Notes: generated by a model not told the origin, from the letters alone. Positions 1 through 9,335 are shown, numbered from the stretch's first letter. The stretch is 64,000 nt of DNA from an uncultured Actinobaculum sp. (GCA_938020505.1 CALIHR010000044.1:45254-109253), one strand, 5' to 3'. Program-made: numbers and translations.

Positions 1-32
1 GTCCGGCCGGCTTTGCGCGCAGGCAAGCGAAA

Positions 33-81
33 GCCCGCGGGGCGCCCCTCGAGCCAAAAGGCCTCGAGGCGCCTCGCGGGC
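33..81 (-). terminator. Hairpin downstream of the E2 gene
   Basis: An interrupted inverted repeat: 7-bp arms at 33-39 and 75-81, 4-bp arms at 41-44 and 70-73, and 7-bp arms at 47-53 and 63-69, with a short A-containing loop. It lies about 60-100 nt past the stop of the minus-strand E2 gene, where a terminator would be expected. There is no clear U tract. Confidence 0.5.
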
Positions 82-138
82 AAATCGGCCGGTCTGCGAC
101 GGGATCGGCTCGTTCGAACTCGGATCCGAAGCGGAAAC

Positions 139-1938
139 TCAGATTCCCAGATCGCCTTCGAAATCGCCAGATTCGAGCCGCTTCTTCAAATCGGAGAGGT
201 AGCGTCCGGCGTCGGCGCCGTCGACCAGGCGGTGGTCGTAGCTCAGCGCAAGGTAGACGAAGGAGCGAATGCCGATCGCCTCGTTGCCGTCCGCGTCCTT
301 GATCACCGCGGGGCGCTTGACGATCGTGCCGACGCCGAGGATCGCCGCCTCGGGCTGGTTGATGATCGGGGTGTCGAACAGCGCGCCGGCCGAACCCGTG
401 TTGGTGATCGTGAAGGTGGAGCCGGAAAGCTCGTCCGGCCCGATCTTCCCGCCGCGGGTGCGGGCGGCCAGGTCGGCGATCGATTTGGCGATGCCCGTGA
501 TGTTGAGGTCGCCGGCGTTCCTGATGACCGGAACCATGAGGCCTTTGGGGGCGTCGACGGCGATGCCGACGTGCTCGTGGTCCCAGTAGTGCACCTGTCT
601 GCCCTCGATCGACGCATTGATCTTCGGATGCGACTTCAGCGCGTCGACGGCGGCCTTGACGAAGAAGGGAAGGAACGTCAGCTTCGCTCCCGTCTTCGCC
701 TGGAACTCCTCCTTCTTCGCGCCGCGGAGGGCGACGATGCGGGTGACGTCCGCTTCGATGACCGTGGTCAGCTGGGCGGAGACCTTGAGGGAGTCGACCA
801 TGCGCTCGGAAATGACCTGGCGCAGGCGGCTCATCTTCTGCGTCGTGCCGCGCAGCCGCTCTGCCTCGGCCGAAGGCTTGCCCGACGCCGCCGCGGGGGC
901 CGGGGCCTTCGCGGCTGCGGCCTGCCGTTGCGCCTCCTCGGCCTGCCTCTTCGCCTCGGCGAGGGCGTCGATGTCCTGTCGCCTGATGCGTCCGCCGACG
1001 CCGGTGCCCGTGACCTCGGCGAGATCGATTCCCTTTTCCTTGGCGTATTTCCTGACGATGGGGGTGACGTAGCCCGAGGCCTCTCCGGCTGCCGCCACGG
1101 TCGAAGCGGCGTGCTTCGGCGAAGCCGCGCGCTTCGCCGGGGAAGCGGCGTCGTTCGGCGGATTCGACGCCGGAGCCGCGGGCTGGACGGGCGCGGCAGC
1201 GGATCCCGCGGTGACGGCGGGCGCGGCCGCGGCGGGGGGCGTCTGAGGCGCGGGAGGGGGAGTCTGCGCTGCGGCGGCAGGAGCCGGCTGCTCGGGAGCG
1301 ACGGCCGGAGCCGCAGAGGCGTCGCCGATCAGAGCGAGAACGGTTCCCACTGCGACGGTCTCGTCCTCGCCCACGGCGATGGAGAGAAGCACGCCGGAAG
1401 CCGGAGCGGGGACCTCGGTGTCGACCTTGTCGGTGGAGACTTCCAGAAGCGGTTCGTCGGCTTCGACCGCCTCGCCGACTTGTTTGAGCCACGTGGTGAC
1501 GGTGCCTTCGGCAACGGACTCGCCGAGCGCGGGCATGCGGACTTCGACGCCTGCGACGGGGCCGCCGGAGGAGGGCGCCGGAGCCGCATTGCCGGCTGTC
1601 GCCGGTTCGACCGAGGCCTGGGGCGTGGGAGCGGCGGGAGCCGCCTGCGCGGGCGCGGGCGTTTCAGCCGGAGCCGTCTGCGCGGGCGCGGCTGCGCCCG
1701 ATCCGTCGCCGATGTAGCCGAGGACCGTGCCGACGTCGACCTCTTCGTCCTCGCCCACGAGGATCTGCTCGAGCACCCCGGAGGCGGGGGCCGGAACCTC
1801 GGTGTCGACCTTGTCGGTGGAGACCTCGAGGACGGGCTCGTCCACCTCGACCGCCTCGCCGACCTGCTTGAGCCACGTGGTGACCGTGCCGCTGGAGACG
1901 GACTCGCCCAGCGCGGGCATCTTAATCGGTTCAGACAT
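139..1938 (-). CDS. sucB: Dihydrolipoamide acyltransferase (E2) of 2-oxoglutarate/pyruvate dehydrogenase, two lipoyl domains
   Basis: E2 core of a cytoplasmic 2-oxoacid dehydrogenase complex, transferring the acyl group from lipoyl-lysine to CoA. The 599-aa protein has two lipoyl domains with STDKVDTE motifs (lysines 43 and 171), Ala/Pro linkers, a peripheral E3-binding domain near residues 290-330 (VTPIVRKYAKEKGID) and a catalytic domain ending in DHRLVDG, the HxxxDG active-site signature. In actinobacteria this E2 is usually annotated SucB and is often shared between complexes (DlaT in mycobacteria), so the substrate is not fixed by sequence. The ATG lies 13 bp downstream of the lpdA stop with a GTAGGGA-like ribosome site, so the two genes form an operon. 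The two lipoyl segments are also very similar at DNA level (about 1400-1510 and 1785-1890). Confidence 0.95.
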   Translation of the reverse strand: MSEPIKMPALGESVSSGTVTTWLKQVGEAVEVDEPVLEVSTDKVDTEVPAPASGVLEQILVGEDEEVDVGTVLGYIGDGSGAAAPAQTAPAETPAPAQAAPAAPTPQASVEPATAGNAAPAPSSGGPVAGVEVRMPALGESVAEGTVTTWLKQVGEAVEADEPLLEVSTDKVDTEVPAPASGVLLSIAVGEDETVAVGTVLALIGDASAAPAVAPEQPAPAAAAQTPPPAPQTPPAAAAPAVTAGSAAAPVQPAAPASNPPNDAASPAKRAASPKHAASTVAAAGEASGYVTPIVRKYAKEKGIDLAEVTGTGVGGRIRRQDIDALAEAKRQAEEAQRQAAAAKAPAPAAASGKPSAEAERLRGTTQKMSRLRQVISERMVDSLKVSAQLTTVIEADVTRIVALRGAKKEEFQAKTGAKLTFLPFFVKAAVDALKSHPKINASIEGRQVHYWDHEHVGIAVDAPKGLMVPVIRNAGDLNITGIAKSIADLAARTRGGKIGPDELSGSTFTITNTGSAGALFDTPIINQPEAAILGVGTIVKRPAVIKDADGNEAIGIRSFVYLALSYDHRLVDGADAGRYLSDLKKRLESGDFEGDLGI

Positions 1939-1951
1939 GATTCCCTACTTC

Positions 1952-3328
1952 TTAGTTGTGGGTGTGCAAAGGCTTGCCGGCGAGGGCGAGGATCGCCTCG
2001 CCGATCGACTCGTTCTGAGTTGGATGGGCGTGAATGAGGCCGTCGAAGTCCTCAGGCAGAGCCTCCCAAGAGACAAGCAGCTGGCCCTCTCCGACCTGCT
2101 CGCCCATACGGGCGCCGATCGCGTGGAAGCCGACTATGGGCCCGTCCTTGACCCGCACGACCTTGACGAAGCCCTGCGTGCCGAGCATCTGCGACTTGCC
2201 GTTGCCCGCGAGGTTGAATTCGACTGCCTCGACGTTGTCCTTGCCGTACTTTTCCTCGGCTTTGTTCTGGTTGAGGCCCACGGACGCGATCTCGGGGTTC
2301 GAAAAGGTGACTCTGGGAATGAGGTTTTCGTCGATGACCCTGGGGTTCAGCCCGGCGATCTCCTCCGCGACGAAGATCCCCTGAAGGAAGCCGCGATGGG
2401 CCAGTTGGAGCCCCGGAACGATGTCGCCCACGGCGTACACGCCGGGGACGTTTGTGCGCAGCCGCTCGTCGGTCAGGACGAAGCCGCGGTCCATCGAGAT
2501 TCCCTGCTCTTCGTAGCCGAGGCCCGACGTCGCCGGTCCCCGCCCGATGGCGACGAGCAGATAATCGGCGGTGAAGGACTTTCCGCCCTGCGTGTGGACC
2601 GTCACGGAGGATTCGTCTTGCTCGGCGCGTTCGAACATCGTCTTCGTCGAGAACTTGATGCCTCGCTTGCGGAAAGAGCGCTCCAGCTGCTTGGAGACCG
2701 AGGGGTCTTCGTTGGGAACGAGGCTCGGAAGGCCCTCGACGATTGTCACGTCGACGCCGTAAGAGCGCCACACCGAGGCGAACTCCACACCGATGACGCC
2801 GCCTCCCAGGATGATCGCGGAATTGGGAACGCGATCCATGTTGAGGGCCTGGTCGGAGGTGATGATGCGGCCCGAGATCTCCAGGCCCAGCGTCTTCGAG
2901 AAGGACCCCGACGCCAAGACGACGTTCTTTCCGCGGTAGAGCGTTCCGTCGACGTCGACGGCGTCTTTCGCGACGAGCCGGCCCCATCCGTTGACCGCAT
3001 CGACGCCGCGCGAGGCCACGAGCCCCGTCAGCCCCTTGTACATGCGCTGGATGACGCCGTCCTTGTACGAGTTGAGGACATCCATGTCGATGCCCTCAAA
3101 GCTTCCGCGAACGCCGATGGAGCCGCCTTCGCGCATTTCGTCGGCCACTTCGGCGGCGTGTAAGAGGGCCTTCGTGGGAATGCATCCGCGATGAAGACAC
3201 GTGCCGCCGACCTTATCCCCTTCGATAAGGGCAACTTTGAGCCCCAGTTGCGCCGCTCGCATGGCCGCGGCGTATCCGCCGCTCCCCGCTCCGAGCACCA
3301 CGACGTCGTATTCGAGAGTCTCAGCCAC
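1952..3328 (-). CDS. lpdA: Dihydrolipoamide dehydrogenase (E3)
   Basis: FAD-dependent NAD+ oxidoreductase that reoxidises dihydrolipoyl groups of 2-oxoacid dehydrogenases and probably also of the glycine cleavage system, whose T-H-P operon at 29-33 kb has no L gene of its own. The 458 residues show the N-terminal FAD motif GAGSGGYAAA, the redox disulfide in GGTCLHRGCIPTK, a second dinucleotide motif GGGVIGVEFASVW and the C-terminal His-Glu dyad HPTQNE. It starts at GTG, preceded by a strong AGGAGAGG ribosome site. Its length and order are typical. It precedes the E2 gene with a 13-bp gap. A second, more divergent relative lies at 53.4 kb. Confidence 0.95.
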   Translation of the reverse strand: MAETLEYDVVVLGAGSGGYAAAMRAAQLGLKVALIEGDKVGGTCLHRGCIPTKALLHAAEVADEMREGGSIGVRGSFEGIDMDVLNSYKDGVIQRMYKGLTGLVASRGVDAVNGWGRLVAKDAVDVDGTLYRGKNVVLASGSFSKTLGLEISGRIITSDQALNMDRVPNSAIILGGGVIGVEFASVWRSYGVDVTIVEGLPSLVPNEDPSVSKQLERSFRKRGIKFSTKTMFERAEQDESSVTVHTQGGKSFTADYLLVAIGRGPATSGLGYEEQGISMDRGFVLTDERLRTNVPGVYAVGDIVPGLQLAHRGFLQGIFVAEEIAGLNPRVIDENLIPRVTFSNPEIASVGLNQNKAEEKYGKDNVEAVEFNLAGNGKSQMLGTQGFVKVVRVKDGPIVGFHAIGARMGEQVGEGQLLVSWEALPEDFDGLIHAHPTQNESIGEAILALAGKPLHTHN

Positions 3329-3454
3329 GTACCTCTCCTTCGAGTTGATTTAGGTTGGGCGTAGTACTTACGTCCCAATTATCCACCTGAGTGGTTGATT
3401 TCGCACTCTTCCATTGTGCCATCTTTCTCTCTATTCCGGCTTACCCTTAGATCC

Positions 3455-3784
3455 ATGGGTCTGTTTTCACGAAAGAGATCGCCGGGCGCGTCCGGCTCGT
3501 CCAGACGCGGCCAGGCGCAGGCGCGTTCGGCGACGACCGCGCATTTCCGGGAGTTCGTCGCCACGCGCCAGGGCGTGGAGGCCTATTACGAGGCCGAGAC
3601 TCCGCGCGAGCCGTCCGCCCTCATGCTTGTTGCGCGCGACGGCGAATGGACGCGCCGCAAGGTCCCCGGCGTCAGGGACGGCGCGAAGCTCGCCGACGAG
3701 CTGGGAATCCCGTTTTACGAGGTCGTCAAAACGGGATATCCCGACTCCGTTCGCCAGTGGAACGAGAGGAAGAGGCGCGGCTGA
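3455..3784 (+). CDS. Conserved small hypothetical protein
   Basis: A 109-aa protein beginning MGLFSRKRSPG, with a basic, Gly/Ser-rich first 30 residues followed by a compact alpha/beta part (FVATRQGVEAYYEAET, RKVPGVRDG, FYEVVKTGYPDSVRQW). I chose ATG 3455 over an in-frame upstream start because the extra 20 residues are unlike the rest and run through the promoter region of lpdA. There is no obvious Shine-Dalgarno site. It is divergent from lpdA and convergent with pepA. I know no function; similar small proteins in actinobacteria are sometimes labelled oxidoreductase, for which I see no motif. Confidence 0.7.
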   Translation: MGLFSRKRSPGASGSSRRGQAQARSATTAHFREFVATRQGVEAYYEAETPREPSALMLVARDGEWTRRKVPGVRDGAKLADELGIPFYEVVKTGYPDSVRQWNERKRRG

Positions 3785-3860
3785 AGGCGCGAGGCCGAGG
3801 CGCCGCCCGCCTTACGCCCGCAGCGGAATCGCGGGGCGCCGCGGGCGAACGGAAAGAGGC

Positions 3861-3880
3861 CTATGCGCCGTTATGCGCCT
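3861..3880 (-). repeat. 10-bp tandem duplication at the pepA stop codon
   Basis: Two near-identical 10-mers, ctatgcgccg and ttatgcgcct, lie side by side. On the minus strand the first carries the pepA stop TAA and the second a TAG. It is one of several stop-codon duplications in the window. Confidence 0.6.
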
Positions 3881-5325
3881 TGCGAGCCCATCGCCTTCGC
3901 GGCCCGCTCAATGTGGCGCACAAGGGTTCGCACGCCGTAGCCGGTCGCCCCGGCGGGAGTGCACCCCCAGCCTTCTCCCGTGTTGAAGGACGGGCCGGCG
4001 ATGTCGAGGTGCGCCCATTCGGCGTCGCCGACGAAGTGCCGCAAGAAGACGCCCGCCACGAGCATCCCGGCTTCGGAGCCGGCCGTGTTTTTCATGTCCG
4101 CGACGCTCGATGAGAGGGAGGCCTCCAGATAGTCGGGCAGGGGCATGGGCCAGAGAAGCTCGCCGGCGGACTCTGCTGCGGACGCGATGTCCGAGACGAG
4201 GTTCGGCGAGCCCATGAGGCCCGCGCACCGCGTGCCAAGGGCTCGGATCTGCGCTCCGGTGAGCGTGGCGACGTCGATGACCTCGTCCGGATTCTCCCGC
4301 AAGGCGAGGGCGAGGCCGTCGGCGAGGACGAGGCGGCCTTCGGCGTCGGTGTTCGTCACCTCCACGGTGGTTCCGTCGGCTGTGCGCAGGACGTCGCCCA
4401 CCCTGATCGCGGAGGCGGAAAGCATGTTCTCTGCGACGCACAGCCAGGAGGTGACCCTCGCGGGAACTTGAAGCCCCGCCACCGCCGCCACCGCTGCCGC
4501 GGCGGGGGCGGCGCCCGCCATGTCCGTTTTCATGTCGATCAGGCCCTCGTGGCTTTTGAGCGACATGCCGCCCGAATCGAAGGTTATGCCCTTGCCGACC
4601 AGCGCGATGTGCACGCGGGCGCCGGCGGGGTTCCACTCCATCATGACGAGGCGGGGCGGCTCCTGCGACCCTTTGCCGACGCCGAGCAGGCCCCCGCAGC
4701 CTTTGGCTCGAAGTTCCTCCTCTTCGAGCACTTCGACGTCGATCGCCGAATTGCCCGCGTCGTCGGCCAGTGAGCGAATACGGCGCACGAACTCCGAGGG
4801 CCCGAGGTCGCCTCCCGGAGTGTTGACGAGATCGCGCACGGCGCACTGCGCCTCAAGGATGAGGCGAACGCGCTTGACCGGAGCGGCCGGGACGCCAGTG
4901 ACAACCAACACTTTCGTCGCGGCGCCGGCCTCGCTCTTGTACGCGGTGAAACGATAGGCGCCCAGCCCGGCCCCTTCCGCGAGAGCTTCGAACTCTTCAG
5001 CATTCGCATGCGGCATATCGACGACGACGTTGCGCGCCTCTCCCGCCGCCCGCACGCCCGCGCCCGCGGCTTCGCGCAGATCGCCGGGCGACGGATCCGG
5101 CGGCAGCGAGACGGCGATGATTTGGCGATGCTCTTTCGAACGGGAGACAATTCGATGGGTCGCATTGGGCGAGGACATGTCGGCCAACCCCCGAAGGGAC
5201 GCGAGAAGGCAGTCGCGTTCGTCCTCGTCGAGGATGGAGGAGAGGACGTTCCCCCTGGAATAGGCGACTGCCACGGCGGCGTCGGATGGGGCTGAGCTCG
5301 GCGAAATCGCGGCAAACGGGGTCAT
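3871..5325 (-). CDS. pepA: Leucyl (cytosol) aminopeptidase, M17 family
   Basis: Cytoplasmic dinuclear metallopeptidase removing N-terminal residues from peptides. The C-terminal catalytic half shows the family signatures VGKGITFDSGG (metal-binding Lys/Asp), KTDMAGAA and NTDAEGRLVLADGL. The N-terminal half is variable, as in the family. The open frame continues to 5697, but that extension is Pro/Arg-rich and overlaps a divergent gene; start at ATG 5325 (MTPFAAISP) or the nearby ATG 5334 gives about 484 aa, normal for M17 enzymes. No strong ribosome site is visible, so the mRNA may be nearly leaderless. Only about 31 bp separate it from the divergent membrane-protein gene, so their control regions overlap. 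Confidence 0.93.
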   Translation of the reverse strand: MTPFAAISPSSAPSDAAVAVAYSRGNVLSSILDEDERDCLLASLRGLADMSSPNATHRIVSRSKEHRQIIAVSLPPDPSPGDLREAAGAGVRAAGEARNVVVDMPHANAEEFEALAEGAGLGAYRFTAYKSEAGAATKVLVVTGVPAAPVKRVRLILEAQCAVRDLVNTPGGDLGPSEFVRRIRSLADDAGNSAIDVEVLEEEELRAKGCGGLLGVGKGSQEPPRLVMMEWNPAGARVHIALVGKGITFDSGGMSLKSHEGLIDMKTDMAGAAPAAAAVAAVAGLQVPARVTSWLCVAENMLSASAIRVGDVLRTADGTTVEVTNTDAEGRLVLADGLALALRENPDEVIDVATLTGAQIRALGTRCAGLMGSPNLVSDIASAAESAGELLWPMPLPDYLEASLSSSVADMKNTAGSEAGMLVAGVFLRHFVGDAEWAHLDIAGPSFNTGEGWGCTPAGATGYGVRTLVRHIERAAKAMGSQGA

Positions 5326-5356
5326 GGACACCATGATAGACAGGAAGGGGCGCCGA

Positions 5357-5791
5357 ATGACCGACGGGGTCGAACTGCACGACGGGCGGCAAACCGCCAC
5401 AGGCTGGCCGCGCGTCATATTCGTTCTTCTGGCCGTCGGCTCCGCGATTTTTCTGTGGAGGGGAATCGTCGCCTCGACCGACGACTTTCTCGGCGGGCAC
5501 GGCGCCCGCGGGAGCCTGACCCTCGTTTCCGCCGCCTGCTGGGCGGCGGGAACCGTCGGCGTGGTGCACAACGGAAGGAGAATGCGCAGGGTCGCAGCCG
5601 CCTGCTGGGCGGCCAACCTTTGCGCCCCCTTCGCGGCCTTGACGCCTTTCGGGGACTTTCTTGACCGGGTGAGCCCTTGGCACGACGCTGGAAGCACCTA
5701 TTTCTATCTTCCGACCGTCGGCGCGCTGGCGGCGCTCGCCTGGCTGGCCTGGTCGATGCCGGCGAAGATAGCCACCCGCAACGGAGGATGA
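5357..5791 (+). CDS. Small integral membrane protein of unknown function
   Basis: A 144-aa protein with three or four hydrophobic segments: about residues 18-36 (VIFVLLAVGSAIFLW), 52-68, 75-98 and 120-137. It begins at ATG 5357, 8-9 nt after a good AGGAAGG ribosome site, and ends one base before the pyrD start, so the two are probably co-transcribed. I do not recognise a family. The neighbourhood (upstream of and coupled to pyrD) does not by itself indicate a role in pyrimidine synthesis. Confidence 0.75.
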   Translation: MTDGVELHDGRQTATGWPRVIFVLLAVGSAIFLWRGIVASTDDFLGGHGARGSLTLVSAACWAAGTVGVVHNGRRMRRVAAACWAANLCAPFAALTPFGDFLDRVSPWHDAGSTYFYLPTVGALAALAWLAWSMPAKIATRNGG

Positions 5792-5792
5792 G

Positions 5793-6803
5793 ATGCTCTA
5801 CCGCCTTCTCTACAAGCACGTTCTGGCGAAAACCGATCCCGAGCAGGCTCACTCAGTCGCCATGCGCCTCATCGGCGCCTTTGGACGGTCGCCGTTGGCC
5901 CGGCTGAGCTCGGCGACGGTCGGGCGTCTGGGCGGCGACCGTCTGCGAGGCCTGCTCGCCCGCCCGGTTCCCGGCAGGCTCGGCCTGGCGGCCGGGCAGG
6001 ACAAGAACGCCACAGCCGTCCTCGGAACGATCGCCATGGGCTTCGCCTTCACCGAGGTCGGCACGGTCACGCCGTTGCCCCAGCCGGGCAACGACCGCCC
6101 GCGGCTGTGGCGACTGCCGGAGGAGCACGCCTTCCGCAACCGCATGGGCTTCAACAACGACGGGGCCGACGCCGTCGCCGAGCGGCTCGCCATGCTGCGG
6201 CTGACTCGGCGCGGGCGCGCCTGCGTCGTCGGCGTCAACATCGGCAAAAACAAGTGGGTCGAAGCCGCCGACGCCCCGGCCGACTACGCTGTGTGCGCCA
6301 GAAAGCTCGCGCGCTACGCCGACTATCTGGTCGTCAACGTCTCCTCGCCGAATACGCCCGGTCTGCGCGATCTTCAAGCCGTCGAATCGCTCAGGCCGAT
6401 CGTGCGCGCCACACGCGAGGCAGCCGACCTCGCCGCCGGCCGCCGCGTCCCGATTCTCGTGAAAATCGCCCCCGACCTCGGCGACGTCGACGCCGTCGCC
6501 GACCTGACAGTCGAGGAGGGGATGGACGGCGTCGTCGCGACGAACACGACCGTGGCCCACTCCTACGGCGAAGGCGGACTGTCCGGCGAGCCGGTTCGCG
6601 CGAGGGCCCTGGAGGTCGTTTCCCGTTTGAGGAAAAGGCTCGGGCCGGATTTCATCGTCATCGGCGTCGGGGGGATCTTCACGGTGAGCGACGCCGAAGC
6701 GATGGTGAGCGCCGGCGCCGACCTTCTCGAAACCCTCACTGGCTTCGTGTACGAGGGGCCCCTCATGCCCGGTCGGATCAACCGCGCTCTGGCTCGCAAA
6801 TAG
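5793..6803 (+). CDS. pyrD: Dihydroorotate dehydrogenase (quinone), class 2
   Basis: Membrane-associated flavoenzyme oxidising dihydroorotate to orotate with quinone, the fourth step of de novo UMP synthesis. The 336-aa protein has the N-terminal amphipathic segment (MLYRLLYKHVLAKTDPE), MGFNNDGADAVAERL, VNVSSPNTPGLRDLQ with the class 2 catalytic serine, ILVKIAPDLGD, VVATNTTV and a C-terminal FMN phosphate loop (IGVGGIFTVSDAEAMVSAGA). Start ATG 5793 directly follows a GGAGG ribosome site inside the end of the upstream membrane-protein gene. A 7-bp GC palindrome shortly after the stop (6812-6827) may be a weak terminator. Confidence 0.96.
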   Translation: MLYRLLYKHVLAKTDPEQAHSVAMRLIGAFGRSPLARLSSATVGRLGGDRLRGLLARPVPGRLGLAAGQDKNATAVLGTIAMGFAFTEVGTVTPLPQPGNDRPRLWRLPEEHAFRNRMGFNNDGADAVAERLAMLRLTRRGRACVVGVNIGKNKWVEAADAPADYAVCARKLARYADYLVVNVSSPNTPGLRDLQAVESLRPIVRATREAADLAAGRRVPILVKIAPDLGDVDAVADLTVEEGMDGVVATNTTVAHSYGEGGLSGEPVRARALEVVSRLRKRLGPDFIVIGVGGIFTVSDAEAMVSAGADLLETLTGFVYEGPLMPGRINRALARK

Positions 6804-6892
6804 CCCCCCAAGCGGGCGGACGCCCGCCCTCGGCGCGCATGCCTCAGCCAGTGCGCCTCAGCGGGCAAACGCCGCTCCTCAGCCTTTGTTTC

Positions 6893-7567
6893 TCAGCCCT
6901 TCTTTCGCTCGGCCTTCGCCTCTTTGTAGTCGGCGTCGGCGGCCCCCGCCGGAATGTTCCCCGGCGCGACCTGGGGGCGGGGCATGCGCCAACGCCTGGG
7001 ATAGAAGGCGCGGCTGAACAGCTGCATCGAGAATCCCCGGGGGATGCGGTCTGCGCCGAATTTGTGCTCCGCCAGCACCCGCGTGCGCCGCACGTTCTTT
7101 CCCGTCCATGCGGCGATGACGATGAAGATCACGTAGACCGAGACCGTGAACACGACGAACAGGCGCGGAGCGAACCTCTGAATGAACAGCCCGGCGAGGA
7201 GGAGCAAAGCGAGCGGCATGAAGTACGATCCGGGAGAGAACCGCGAATCGATGACGTCGCGGCCAAAACGGCGAACCGGGCCGGCGTGCTGGGGAGGCAT
7301 GTTCCGCTCGTCGCCCGTGCGCATGGCCTCCTGCTGTTTGTTCCACCGGGCGGTGTTCGCCTCGGACCGTTCGCGCTTGAGCTCCCTGCGCTCCTCCCTG
7401 GACATCGCCTTGCGGTTGGCGACGATCGGCTGCCTGTTGGCTGCGTTCGCCTTCTTGCGCGACGGCGTCGGAGTCGCCTTCTTCGGGGTGTAGCCCTTGC
7501 GCGGTTTGGGAGCGGCCTCCTCGACTTCAGGCTCGGGGGTCGCCTCGGTTTTCTTCTTGCCGAACAC
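6893..7567 (-). CDS. DUF3043 family membrane protein
   Basis: A 224-aa protein with the DUF3043 layout: a charged, Lys/Arg-rich cytoplasmic N-terminus (residues 1-110), two transmembrane segments (YFMPLALLLLAGLFIQ and FVVFTVSVYVIFIVIAAW), then a basic C-terminal tail. It is found almost only in actinobacteria; its function is unknown. It begins at GTG 7567. Past the stop the motif GGCTGAG is repeated, another small duplication of a gene end. It is convergent with pyrD. Confidence 0.85.
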   Translation of the reverse strand: MFGKKKTEATPEPEVEEAAPKPRKGYTPKKATPTPSRKKANAANRQPIVANRKAMSREERRELKRERSEANTARWNKQQEAMRTGDERNMPPQHAGPVRRFGRDVIDSRFSPGSYFMPLALLLLAGLFIQRFAPRLFVVFTVSVYVIFIVIAAWTGKNVRRTRVLAEHKFGADRIPRGFSMQLFSRAFYPRRWRMPRPQVAPGNIPAGAADADYKEAKAERKKG

Positions 7568-7934
7568 TGCGGCTCCATCTACTCGCGGTCATTGACGCGT
7601 ATAAGTCTACGTTCCATTTTCCGTTCTGCGCGCACCCTTCCGGTGCGCACCGCTCTCTGAGCGCGCGCCCGTCTCGGCCCGCCGCCTTCGTCTGCCGGGA
7701 CTTTCGTTTGCGCCCGGCTTTCGTCTGCGCGCCGCCTTCGTCTGAGCTGTCTTCATTTCGCGGTTCGCCTGTTTTTCCCGGCCTGCAAAGCGAGGGTCGG
7801 GAGCGACGCCGGAAAGCCGGGCATCGGCGGAACGCAAACGCGGAGCGCGGGGCGGCGGGGCGCAGAGGCGGCGGCAGAAGGCAGAGCGGGGACGGCGGAG
7901 CGCGGGGCCTCGGCGGAACGGATACCCTAGAAGA
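7568..7934. other. 367-bp intergenic region with a 17-bp tandem array
   Basis: Divergent intergenic region between the DUF3043 and M20 genes. It holds four degenerate units of 16-17 bp (7685-7750, consensus near ctttcgtctgcgcgccg), then a purine-rich G/A stretch on the plus strand (about 7785-7920). A TACCCT box at 7923-7928 ends 6 nt before the M20 start codon. I see no coding sequence or RNA gene. Confidence 0.55.
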
Positions 7935-9335
7935 ATGAGTGCTTCAGATGCGATCGCCCGCCGCGTAGACGAAAATCTGCCCACCACGAGGTCAGAGCTG
8001 GAATCCCTCGTGAGAATCCCCTCGGTGTCCGCTTGCTTCCCAGAAAATGCCGACGATATGCGCCGCAGCGCCGAGCGAGTGGCCGAGTTGGCGCGTCTGC
8101 GGGGGCTCGACGCCGAAGTCGTCGAAGTCGTCGCCCCGGGCGGCCTCACGGGGCGCCCGGCGGTCCTTGCCCACAGGCAGGCGGCGCCCGGAAAACCCAC
8201 AGTCCTCCTCTACGCGCACCACGACGTCCAGCCGGAGGGGACTCCGGACGGCTGGAACCAGGACGACCCGTACGAGCCCGTCGAACGCGGCGGCCGTCTG
8301 TTCGGCCGCGGAACCGCCGACGACAAGGCCGGAATCATGGTTCACCTCGGCGCGCTCGCGGCTCTGGGGGAGGGCGGCGGCATCGGCGTCACCCTCTTCG
8401 TAGAGGGCGAGGAAGAGGTCGGATCGCCCACGTTCCACCATTTCCTGGAGACGCACCGGGACCGTTTGGCGTCGGACGCCATCGTCGTCGCCGACTCGAA
8501 CAACTGGAAGGCGGGCGTTCCCTCGCTCACCACGTCTCTGCGCGGAATCGCACAGGTGACCGTCACGCTGCGAATGCTCGACCACGCCGTGCACTCGGGC
8601 ATGTACGGCGGCCCGGTCTTCGACGCCGCCACCGCCATGTGCCGCCTCGTCGCCAGCTGCCATGACGAGGAAGGCGCCGTCGCCGTCGCCGGGCTCGCCT
8701 CCTACGACGACGCCCACGCGGACTACCCCGAGGAGGACCTCAGGGCCGACGCCGGGGTGCTCGACGGCGTGCGCCTGGCCGGGAGAGGCTCGCTCGCGTC
8801 GCGTCTGTGGACCCAGCCGTCCCTGACCCTCATCGGGATGGACGTGACGGGCTGCGCCAAGGCCTCGAACACCCTCGTCCCCGAATGCAAGGCGCGCCTT
8901 TCCCTTCGCGTGGCGCCGGGCCAGGACGCCGAAGAGGCGGGCCGCGCCCTCATGGCGCATCTGCGTGAGAACGCCCCCTTCGGGGCCCAACTCGAGATGG
9001 AGCTGGAGGAGTCCGGCCCGGCTTTCAAAGCAGGAGGGGACACTCCCGCGACCGTCGCCGCTCGGCAGGCGCTCCGCGAGGCGTGGCAGACCGAGCCCGT
9101 CGACATCGGCGTCGGCGGCTCCATCCCGTTCATCGCCGATCTGCAGGAGGTCTTCCCCGGGGCCGAAATTCTCGTCACCGGGATTGAAGACCCGGACACG
9201 CGCGCCCACTCGCACAACGAATCGCTGCACCTGGGGGACTGGCGCAACGCCATTGTGGCCGAGGCCCTGCTCCTTGACCGCCTGGCGGAAGGCGGCCTTC
9301 CTCGAAGCGGCGGGGCCGACGGGCCGGCCGAGTGA
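7935..9335 (+). CDS. M20 family dipeptidase
   Basis: Zinc metallopeptidase of the M20 family (CNDP/PepV-like dipeptidases), cleaving short peptides in the cytoplasm. The 466-aa protein shows LLYAHHDVQPEG (first metal-binding His/Asp), GRGTADDKAG (bridging Asp), EGEEEVGSP (catalytic Glu) and a late metal-binding His in AHSHNESLHLGDW, with the lid domain between. Length is typical. Start ATG 7935 lies 6 nt after a TACCCT box and has no ribosome site, suggesting a leaderless mRNA. The stop overlaps the next gene by GTGA, so the two are translationally coupled. Confidence 0.93.
   Translation: MSASDAIARRVDENLPTTRSELESLVRIPSVSACFPENADDMRRSAERVAELARLRGLDAEVVEVVAPGGLTGRPAVLAHRQAAPGKPTVLLYAHHDVQPEGTPDGWNQDDPYEPVERGGRLFGRGTADDKAGIMVHLGALAALGEGGGIGVTLFVEGEEEVGSPTFHHFLETHRDRLASDAIVVADSNNWKAGVPSLTTSLRGIAQVTVTLRMLDHAVHSGMYGGPVFDAATAMCRLVASCHDEEGAVAVAGLASYDDAHADYPEEDLRADAGVLDGVRLAGRGSLASRLWTQPSLTLIGMDVTGCAKASNTLVPECKARLSLRVAPGQDAEEAGRALMAHLRENAPFGAQLEMELEESGPAFKAGGDTPATVAARQALREAWQTEPVDIGVGGSIPFIADLQEVFPGAEILVTGIEDPDTRAHSHNESLHLGDWRNAIVAEALLLDRLAEGGLPRSGGADGPAE

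Noticed and set aside
13..2037. Long plus-strand open frame of 674 codons opposite the E2 gene
   Set aside because: Antisense shadow of the Ala/Pro-rich sucB gene in high-GC DNA; low-complexity Arg/Gly product without motifs.
5326..5697. N-terminal extension of PepA
   Set aside because: Overlaps a divergent membrane-protein gene that has a clear ribosome site; the extension is Pro/Arg-rich and absent from M17 enzymes.
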